A DNA stretch of 64,000 nucleotides, taken from assembly GCA_019424695.1 (NCBI GenBank), contig JAHYZA010000005.1, positions 186,001-250,000 of the forward strand. The letters are read 5' to 3'. The translations under genes were made by a program, and so were the position numbers. Below are positions 58,026 through 64,000 of the stretch, piece by piece (position 1 is the stretch's first letter; each line of letters begins with the position of its first letter). Under the pieces are notes generated by a model. It saw nothing but the letters and a program-made list of their open reading frames with translations, was not told the origin of the DNA and made no database searches. This stretch comes from Oscillospiraceae bacterium (GTDB taxonomy: Bacteria; Bacillota; Clostridia; Oscillospirales; Ruminococcaceae).

Positions 58026-59348
58026 ATGGCAGCAAACAAACCCGGCAAGGCAGAAATCCTTGCAGCATTTTTTGACGACGGCGCATTCTCGCCGCTGTAT
58101 ACGGAAGGCGCCGTCAGTGCGGCGTACGGCTGTGCCAATGGGCAGAGTGTGTATGTTGTGTTTGAGAATGGCGAACCTGTCGGTGTGCAGGATATTAAAA
58201 AGAATATCCGCGTACTGGAAATGGCAGCGCAGACAGGCGCACCTGTGGTAACTTTCTACAACTCTACCGGTGCCAAGCTGGACGGCGGGCTGGAACTGCT
58301 CAATGCTACGGCGGCACTGACGGCTGAGATTGCACGTGTTTCCGGTGTAGTACCGCAGATTGCGGTGATCACGGGCACCTGCGCAGGCACCAACGCCATC
58401 AATGCGGCGGCGGCCGATGTGTGTGTTATGGCCGAAGATGCAGAGCTTTTCCTCAATGCTCCGTTTACGGCGGAAGACAGCGTCGGAGGTGCAGGTTCTG
58501 CTGCGTTTGCTGCAAAGGCGGGTGTCGCGGCGGTCACAGCTGCGGATGCTGTGACGGCTGCCAAGCAGGCGGCAAGCATCGTGGCACTGCTGCCGGCAAA
58601 CAACCTGGCAGGTCCGGCACTGTTTGATTTTGAGCCTTCCGGTAAGACGATCAGCCTGGCCAAGTACACGGCATCTGATGCGGTGGCGGCTTTGGCCGAT
58701 GCCGACAGTGTTGTGGAACTCTACAGCGGCTACGGCAAGAATATCGTCACAGCCCTGGCCACGATCAATGGCAGCGCCGTGGGCATCGTTGCTACCGAAA
58801 AGGCCGCTATTTGCCATAAGTGCACCGCAAAGGCGGCACGTTTTGTCCGCCTTTGCGATGCTTACAGCATCCCGGTCGTAACGGTGGTCAACAGTAATGG
58901 CTTTGTGAAGAGCGAGGGCGATGATCAGGCCGGTGGTATTCGTCAGGCTGCCCGTATGGCCGGTGTCTACGCTGAGGCCACGACGGCTAAGGTTGCCGTG
59001 CTTGTGGGCGAGGCAGTCGGTCCGGTCTATACTGTCTTTGCGGCTTGTGCCGACTGGCGCGTGGCGGTCAAGGGCTGCACCATTGCCCCCTTGGCACCTG
59101 AAACGGCGGTCAGCGTTCTGTACAAGGACGAAATCTATGCTTCCGACAACATTGCCAACGCAACCAAAGCCAAGGCAGATGCGTATGCCAAGGATGTATG
59201 CGGCGCTGAAGCTGCCGCTGCAAATGGGGCTGCCGATGCTGTCTGCGATGCGGCGTCTGCCCGCGGTGCCGTCGCACAGGCTCTGGATATGCTGGCCAGC
59301 AAGCGTGCGGTGCGCCTGGCCAAGAAGCATGGCAATATTACGCTGTAA
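58026..59348 (+). CDS. Acyl-CoA carboxyltransferase-like subunit (12S-like), divergent
   Basis: A 440-residue protein of the carboxyltransferase fold (PF01039), shorter than MmdA/PccB (about 510-530). Two crotonase-like halves are visible. The first has VVTFYNSTGAKLDGGLELL and VVPQIAVITGTCAGTNA (first oxyanion hole); the second has VVNSNGFVKSEGDDQAGGIRQAARMAGVYAEAT and KVAVLVGEAVGPVY (biotin side). The usual N-terminal acyl-CoA loop LHxRGKLTARER is missing. With the biotin carrier and 5S-like genes behind it, it probably moves CO2 between an acyl-CoA and biotin. GGAGGT precedes the ATG. Confidence 0.8.
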   Translation: MAANKPGKAEILAAFFDDGAFSPLYTEGAVSAAYGCANGQSVYVVFENGEPVGVQDIKKNIRVLEMAAQTGAPVVTFYNSTGAKLDGGLELLNATAALTAEIARVSGVVPQIAVITGTCAGTNAINAAAADVCVMAEDAELFLNAPFTAEDSVGGAGSAAFAAKAGVAAVTAADAVTAAKQAASIVALLPANNLAGPALFDFEPSGKTISLAKYTASDAVAALADADSVVELYSGYGKNIVTALATINGSAVGIVATEKAAICHKCTAKAARFVRLCDAYSIPVVTVVNSNGFVKSEGDDQAGGIRQAARMAGVYAEATTAKVAVLVGEAVGPVYTVFAACADWRVAVKGCTIAPLAPETAVSVLYKDEIYASDNIANATKAKADAYAKDVCGAEAAAANGAADAVCDAASARGAVAQALDMLASKRAVRLAKKHGNITL

Positions 59349-59402
59349 GCACCCGCTCACAGAATAAAATCATGAATCTTGATTTTTAAGGAGGAACTTC
59401 CT

Positions 59403-59777
59403 ATGAAAAACCTGATCGTTACCGTTAACGGTGTTGCTTACAATGTCACGGTTGAGGAGGGCACCGGCGCTCCTGTTGCTGCCGCTGCACCTGCCCCTGC
59501 AGCTCCGGCTCCTGCTGCTCCTGCCGCACCCGCCGCTCCGGCTGCTCCCGCTGGTGCCGCCGGCTCTGTGGTGGTCAATGCTCCGATGCCCGGTAATATC
59601 CTGGATGTGAAGGTGAAGCCCGGTGATTCCGTCAAAGCGGGTGATACGCTGCTCATCCTCGAAGCGATGAAGATGGAAAATGAGATCAGCGCTCCGCAGG
59701 ATGGCACCATCGCCAGCATCGATGTGCGCAAGGGCGACGTCGTGGATTCCGGCGCGCTGCTGTGCACCATGAACTGA
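59403..59777 (+). CDS. Biotin carboxyl carrier protein (1.3S/gamma-like)
   Basis: A 124-residue biotin carrier. A short N-terminal segment MKNLIVTVNGVAYNVTVEEG is followed by an Ala/Pro linker (about 22-54) and a biotinyl domain with the EAMKMEN motif, where Lys90 is biotinylated. AAGGAGG lies just upstream of the ATG within a small inverted repeat (AGGAGGAACTTCCT), which may lower initiation when folded. It is shared by the two carboxyltransferases that flank it. Confidence 0.93.
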   Translation: MKNLIVTVNGVAYNVTVEEGTGAPVAAAAPAPAAPAPAAPAAPAAPAAPAGAAGSVVVNAPMPGNILDVKVKPGDSVKAGDTLLILEAMKMENEISAPQDGTIASIDVRKGDVVDSGALLCTMN

Positions 59778-59799
59778 TCGAAAGGCGAGGTGAATGACA

Positions 59800-61203
59800 T
59801 TGGCTAAGAAACCCATCAAAATTACCGAGGTCGTTCTGCGCGATGCGCACCAATCTCTGCTCGCCACCCGTATGACGATGGACGAAATGCGTCCCATCCT
59901 GCCCGAGATGGACAAGATTCCGTATTTCTCCGTGGAATGCTGGGGCGGTGCCACTTTCGACTCCTGCATCCGCTTCCTCGACGAGGACCCGTGGGAACGC
60001 CTGCGCATTCTGCGCAAGGAATTGCCCCATCAGAAGCTGCAGATGCTGTTCCGCGGCCAGAATATGTTGGGCTATCGCCCGTATGCGGACGATGCCGTCG
60101 AGTATTTCGTACAGAAGTCCGTTGCCAACGGCATTGATGTTATCCGTATCTTCGATGCGCTGAACGATCCGCGCAACCTGCAGACTGCCATCAAGGCGGC
60201 CAACAAGGAAGGCGCTCACGTGCAGGCTTGTATCAGCTACACGCTGAGCCCTGTACATAACAACGAGTACTTTGCCAAGTATGCCAAGACCCTGGAAGAG
60301 ATGGGCGCGGATTCCATCTGCATCAAGGATATGGCCGGCCTGCTCAAGCCTTATACCTGCTATGACCTTGTCAAAGAGCTGAAGTCCACCATTAAAATTC
60401 CTGTGGACATTCACAGCCACTACACCGCTGGTCTGGCGTCCATGTCCATCCTGAAGGGCATTGAGGCTGGTGCCGACATCATCGATACGGCCATGAGCCC
60501 GCTGGCGCTGGGTACTTCTCACATGCCCACCGAGAGCCTTGTTGCCGCGCTGCAGGGAACCGATTATGATACGGGCCTCGATCTTAACCAGCTCAACGTT
60601 GTGCGTGCGTACTTTGCCAAGTTGCGTGAAAAGTACATCGCCAACGGCCAGATCAGCCCTAAGTCTTTGGGCGTTGATGCCAACACCCTGCTGTACCAGG
60701 TCCCGGGCGGCATGTTCTCCAACATGCTGAAGCAGTTGAAGGATGCCGGCAAGGAAGACAAGCTGGATGAAGTGCTTGCCGAGATTCCTCGCGTACGTGA
60801 AGATGCCGGTTATCCGCCGCTGGTCACGCCTACCAGCCAGATCGTCGGCACGCAGGCTGTCTTTAATGTCATTCTGGGTGAGCGTTACAAGATGGTTACC
60901 AAGGAGTTCAAGGGCCTGGTCCATGGTGATTACGGTAAGACTCCCGCTCCCATCAAGAAAGAGTTCAGCGATTTCATCCTGAAAGGCGAGAAGCCCATCA
61001 CCTGCCGCTTTGCGGATACGCTGGAACCCGAGATGGACAAACTGAAGGCAGAAGCCTCCAAGTATGCCATTCAGGAAGAGGACGTGCTGACCTACGCGAT
61101 GTTCCCGCAGGTAGCGCCGAAGTTCTTCGAGAAGCGCAATGCCCGCCTGCAGGGCGTGGATGCACTGCATGCCGACTACGAGAACAAATCCCATCCCGTC
61201 TGA
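59800..61203 (+). CDS. Pyruvate/oxaloacetate carboxyltransferase subunit (5S/OadA-like)
   Basis: A 467-residue TIM-barrel carboxyltransferase of the pyruvate carboxylase/oxaloacetate decarboxylase type. Features: VVLRDAHQSLLATRM with a metal Asp, SVECWGGATFDSCIRFL, the carboxylated Lys in ICIKDMAGLL near residue 176, and the metal histidines in DIHSHYTAG near 204. It ends before any biotin domain, so it depends on the separate carrier. TTG at 59800 (7 bases after GAGGTG) is preferred to an ATG at 59794, which is too close. No OadB membrane subunit follows. Confidence 0.9.
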   Translation: MAKKPIKITEVVLRDAHQSLLATRMTMDEMRPILPEMDKIPYFSVECWGGATFDSCIRFLDEDPWERLRILRKELPHQKLQMLFRGQNMLGYRPYADDAVEYFVQKSVANGIDVIRIFDALNDPRNLQTAIKAANKEGAHVQACISYTLSPVHNNEYFAKYAKTLEEMGADSICIKDMAGLLKPYTCYDLVKELKSTIKIPVDIHSHYTAGLASMSILKGIEAGADIIDTAMSPLALGTSHMPTESLVAALQGTDYDTGLDLNQLNVVRAYFAKLREKYIANGQISPKSLGVDANTLLYQVPGGMFSNMLKQLKDAGKEDKLDEVLAEIPRVREDAGYPPLVTPTSQIVGTQAVFNVILGERYKMVTKEFKGLVHGDYGKTPAPIKKEFSDFILKGEKPITCRFADTLEPEMDKLKAEASKYAIQEEDVLTYAMFPQVAPKFFEKRNARLQGVDALHADYENKSHPV

Positions 61204-61215
61204 TTGAATTTTCTG

Positions 61216-61245
61216 CCGCCCCCGCGTCATGCGGGGGCGGTTTTG
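61216..61245 (+). terminator. Terminator of the carboxyltransferase operon
   Basis: CCGCCCCCGC (61216-61225) pairs with GCGGGGGCGG (61231-61240), loop GTCAT, followed by TTTTG. It confirms that the operon ends without a sodium-pump beta subunit. Confidence 0.92.
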
Positions 61246-61298
61246 TGTTGCCCGTGTAAAATTTCGCCGGAAAAGATGGGGAAACGCGATATGCCACC

Positions 61299-61327
61299 TT
61301 GCATCTTGCCTGTAAAAATAGTACAAT
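61299..61327 (+). promoter_or_regulatory. Promoter of yicC-remA-gmk-priA
   Basis: TTGCAT (61299-61304) and TACAAT (61322-61327) are 17 bases apart, about 58 bases before the yicC start. Confidence 0.7.
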
Positions 61328-61384
61328 ATACAATATATGTTTTTGTGCGACCAGGACAAAAAACACAGGCATGAGGTGTAGGGT

Positions 61385-62263
61385 ATGGTTTTAAGCATGA
61401 CAGGCTACGGCCGTGCAGGGGCTTTGCTGCATGGGCGGGATATCAAGGTGGAACTGCGCAGCGTCAACGCACGTTTTTTTGAGTATTCCTCCCGGTTGCC
61501 ACGCTCCTGCGCTTTTCTGGAAGACAAGCTGAAAAAGCTGGTTGCTTCCAAAGTCAGCCGCGGCAAGGTGGAATTGAGCCTTTCCATTCAAACGGTTACG
61601 GCAGCGGATACGGTGGTCACCGTCAACTGGCAGCTGGCGCAGGGATATCGTGCGGCGCTGAATGCTATGTCGGAACGGATGGATTTGAAAAATGATGTGA
61701 CCGCCGGCATGCTGGCTCGTTTTCCGGATGTGTTGACACAGACCGCTGCGCCTACCAATGAGGAAGAGCTTTGGCAGGATGTACAGTCTGTAGCACAGCA
61801 GGCTATTGAATCTTTCGTAGCAATGCGTGCCACTGAGGGAGAAAAGCTGAAAGAAGATGTATCCGGCCGCCTGACAACCATCGAAACCCTGGTCGGCCAG
61901 ATCGAACAGGACAGCGCCGGCCGCGTGCAAGCATACAGTGATAAGCTGTATGCGCGTTTGCAGGAACTTCTGGGAGACCGGACCATTGATGAAGCGCGAC
62001 TTGTAACGGAAGCGGCTATTTTTGCAGACAAGACCGCCATCGACGAAGAGACTGTTCGCCTTCACAGCCATGTGGCGCAGTACCGCGAGATTCTGGAACT
62101 CAACGAACCCATCGGCCGCAAGCTGGATTTTCTGACGCAGGAACTTAACCGCGAGTCCAACACGATTGGCTCCAAGTGCCAGGATGTGGCCATTACACGG
62201 TTGGTGGTAGAACTCAAGTCTGAGATTGAAAAAATCCGCGAACAGATTCAGAACATAGAGTAA
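61385..62263 (+). CDS. YicC/YloC family endoribonuclease
   Basis: A 292-residue protein with the family start MVLSMTGYGRAGALLHGRDI, then VELRSVNARFFEYSSRLPR, and the C-terminal part with ETVRLHSHVAQYREIL near residue 220 and PIGRKLDFLTQELNRESNTIGSK. YicC proteins cleave RNA in a stress- and small-RNA-related way in E. coli and B. subtilis. The order yicC-remA-gmk-priA is conserved in Firmicutes. Confidence 0.92.
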   Translation: MVLSMTGYGRAGALLHGRDIKVELRSVNARFFEYSSRLPRSCAFLEDKLKKLVASKVSRGKVELSLSIQTVTAADTVVTVNWQLAQGYRAALNAMSERMDLKNDVTAGMLARFPDVLTQTAAPTNEEELWQDVQSVAQQAIESFVAMRATEGEKLKEDVSGRLTTIETLVGQIEQDSAGRVQAYSDKLYARLQELLGDRTIDEARLVTEAAIFADKTAIDEETVRLHSHVAQYREILELNEPIGRKLDFLTQELNRESNTIGSKCQDVAITRLVVELKSEIEKIREQIQNIE

Positions 62264-62273
62264 GGAAAACGCT

Positions 62274-62522
62274 ATGAAGCTGATCAACATTGGATTTGGT
62301 AACATGGTCAATGCAGATCGAGTTATCGCTGTCGTCAGTCCCGATTCGGCGCCCATCAAGCGGCTCGTGCAGGATGCGCGGGAAAAGGGGGCTTTGATCG
62401 ATGCGTCCTACGGACGGCGTACACAGGCTGTTTTGATTATGGATTCCGATCATGTAATTCTTTCCGGCATTGCGCTGGACAGTGTTACGGGACGTTTTGC
62501 CCAAGAGGAATCGGCAGAGTAA
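62274..62522 (+). CDS. remA: RemA-like DUF370 regulator
   Basis: An 82-residue protein beginning MKLINIGFGNMVNADRVIAVVSPDSAPIKR, the DUF370/RemA signature, then DASYGRRTQAVLIMDSDHVILSG. In B. subtilis RemA forms ring-shaped DNA-binding oligomers that activate matrix and osmoprotection genes. The targets here are unknown. Confidence 0.93.
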   Translation: MKLINIGFGNMVNADRVIAVVSPDSAPIKRLVQDAREKGALIDASYGRRTQAVLIMDSDHVILSGIALDSVTGRFAQEESAE

Positions 62523-62536
62523 AGGGGTAAGGATTT

Positions 62537-63115
62537 ATGAAAGGCGAAAAATATCTGTTTGTTGTTTCAGGGCCCTCTGGAACCGGCAAAGATACCGTGG
62601 TGGCCAGTCTTTTGAAGAACCACCCGGAAATCCAGCACACGGTTTCGGCTACTACCCGTGCGCCGCGTGAAGGGGAAAAAGATGGCATCAACTATCACTT
62701 CATGACCGTGGCGGACTTCGAGGATCATCTGGCCCACGACCAGATTGTGGAGCACACGCAGTATTGTGGCAACTATTATGGTACGCTGCGCAGTGAAATC
62801 GAGACCCGGATGGAACGCGGGATTCCGGTGATTCTGGTCATCGAGGTGGAAGGCGCCGGAAACATCAAAAAAATGTATCCCAGCGCCACGACGATTTTTG
62901 TTTTGCCCCCCGACATGCAGGAGCTGGAGCGCCGGCTGCGCAACCGCGGCACAGAAGACGAAGAAACCATCCAGCGTCGCCTGAAACGTGCAGAAACCGA
63001 GATCGCAAACTCCATCGAGTATGACGAGCATGTTGTCAATGTACAGGTAGATACCTGTGCTGAGAGCCTGTACTCGATCATTCAGTTCCACCTCCAACAC
63101 GGCAAGGACGAATGA
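62537..63115 (+). CDS. gmk: Guanylate kinase
   Basis: A 192-residue kinase turning GMP to GDP. Features: P-loop GPSGTGKDTVV near residue 11, the GMP-binding TTRAPREGEKDGINYHF, GNYYGT and VILVIEVEGAGNIKK, and the lid LRNRGTEDEETIQRRL. The usual next gene, rpoZ, is absent; priA overlaps the stop by ATGA. Confidence 0.95.
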   Translation: MKGEKYLFVVSGPSGTGKDTVVASLLKNHPEIQHTVSATTRAPREGEKDGINYHFMTVADFEDHLAHDQIVEHTQYCGNYYGTLRSEIETRMERGIPVILVIEVEGAGNIKKMYPSATTIFVLPPDMQELERRLRNRGTEDEETIQRRLKRAETEIANSIEYDEHVVNVQVDTCAESLYSIIQFHLQHGKDE

Positions 63116-64000
63116 ATTTTTCCATTGCGCAGGTCGCGGTAGACAACGCGACGATTCACTTCGATAAACTGTATTCCTATAAAATCCCCGAACGGCTCGT
63201 CGCCGGTGTATGGCCGGGCAGCATGGTTCTGGTTCCATTTGGCCGGGGAGATAAGCCGCGTATGGCTGTGGTGCTCAAGGTCGAGACGGCAGATGAACAG
63301 GCAGCACCCAAACGTCTGAAAACGCTGCACGACGCTGCGCCGGAACAGGCGCGCCTGACACCTGATTTGCTGGAACTGGTTCGTTTCTTGAAAGAGCGGA
63401 CGTTTTGCACCTGGTTTGAAGCGGTCAAAGCGGTAATTCCTTACGGGGCTCAATACCGGGCTGCTGTTGTAGATGGAACGCCGGTTATGCAAAATCGGCT
63501 TAGCCGGTCAACTGAGCGGGTATATACCCTGGTGGGAGAATTGCCGCAGAAGCCAAAGCCGGGGCCACGGCAGCTGGCAGCGGTGGAAGCCCTTCGCAAA
63601 GGGCCGCTGACTGCCCACCAGTTGGACGAAGTGGGTATATCCAAACCAACGCTGGACACCCTGTGTGAAAAAGGCGTGCTTGCTGTGGCTCAGCAGGACA
63701 AAACACTGGATCTGTTTGCCGCCATTCCCTTTGACCCGCAGCCCATCACATTGGCGGAAGAGCAGCAGCATGCGTATGAAGCATTACTGCCGGACCTGGA
63801 AGACAAGGCTCCTCATGCGGCGTTGCTGCACGGTGTAACCGGCAGCGGAAAGACAGTCGTGTTTCTTAAGCTGATTGAGCGAACGCTGGAATTGGGGCGA
63901 AAAGCACTGATTCTGGTACCGGAGATCAGCCTGACGCCGCAGATGATCCGCCGTTTGAAATCTACGTTCGGAAATCGGCTGGCGGTGCAGCACTCGGCGC
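63112..64000 (+). CDS. priA: Primosomal protein N' (PriA helicase), N-terminal part
   Basis: A reading frame open to the window end (296 codons). It begins MNFSIAQVAVDNATIHFDKL, the PriA DNA-binding domain with YSYKIPERLVAGVWPGSMVLVPFGRG. A middle winged-helix region with LTAHQLDEVGISKPTLDTL follows, then the start of the helicase core with Walker A HGVTGSGKTVVF near residue 244 and ALILVPEISLTPQM. It restarts stalled replication forks. The rest, including the zinc-binding cysteines, lies outside the window. Confidence 0.94.
   Translation, partial: MNFSIAQVAVDNATIHFDKLYSYKIPERLVAGVWPGSMVLVPFGRGDKPRMAVVLKVETADEQAAPKRLKTLHDAAPEQARLTPDLLELVRFLKERTFCTWFEAVKAVIPYGAQYRAAVVDGTPVMQNRLSRSTERVYTLVGELPQKPKPGPRQLAAVEALRKGPLTAHQLDEVGISKPTLDTLCEKGVLAVAQQDKTLDLFAAIPFDPQPITLAEEQQHAYEALLPDLEDKAPHAALLHGVTGSGKTVVFLKLIERTLELGRKALILVPEISLTPQMIRRLKSTFGNRLAVQHSA

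Noticed and set aside
59379..59402. Longer start for the biotin carrier
   Set aside because: An in-frame ATG at 59379 exists, but the AAGGAGG site lies between it and the ATG at 59403 and clearly serves the latter.

Overview
The window looks like chromosome of a moderately GC-rich anaerobic Firmicute, most likely a gut Oscillospiraceae/Ruminococcaceae of the Gemmiger/Subdoligranulum/Faecalibacterium type. This is an inference from gene content and order: yicC-remA-gmk-priA, scpA-scpB, a gerW homologue, smpB-ssrA, an anaerobic CbiK-type cobalamin pathway, LuxS and a fermentation-type Rex repressor. No ribosomal RNA or tRNA gene was seen.

Layout. 1-7.6 kb: thymidine kinase (partial) and rex on the minus strand, then a ClpP-like protease, FtsK/SpoIIIE, a ComEC-like metallo-hydrolase, metF and a stand-alone methionine-synthase activation protein. 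7.6-31 kb: metH, then a cobalamin riboswitch with its terminator, then an almost unbroken operon of 22 genes. It runs btuF-btuC-btuD, cbiK-D-L-F-G-H-J-ET-A, cobT-cobU-cobS, a short CobU paralogue, cobC-cbiB-cobD-cbiP-cbiC, and ends with a second permease/ATPase pair. The cofactor-consuming methionine branch therefore sits directly upstream of the riboswitch-controlled cofactor-making and importing operon. 31-34.9 kb: SRP RNA, dnaX-ebfC-recR, smpB and tmRNA.

34.9-42.5 kb: a 7.6-kb integrated element inserted exactly at the 3' end of the tmRNA gene. It carries a large serine recombinase, a DUF6076 protein, a small HTH regulator, a DUF3987 helicase/primase-like protein, a terminase-small-subunit-like HTH protein, a tandemly repeated two-gene module of unknown function and a small lipoprotein. 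A 9-bp repeat of the tmRNA end marks the right border. The recombinase reading frame runs through this repeat into what looks like the original tmRNA terminator.

42.6-64 kb: housekeeping and fermentation genes. These are pta, pyk-luxS, deoB-ydcF-esterase-DUF6056, an ATP-grasp enzyme, DUF4250, rpmB, a site-2 protease followed by scpA-scpB-DUF2953-gerW-pseudouridine synthase, a three-gene biotin-dependent carboxyltransferase operon, and yicC-remA-gmk-priA. The carboxyltransferase operon has the subunit composition of a Propionibacterium-type transcarboxylase. Its promoter region carries two good Rex operators, linking it to the NADH/NAD+ sensor Rex encoded at the start of the window.
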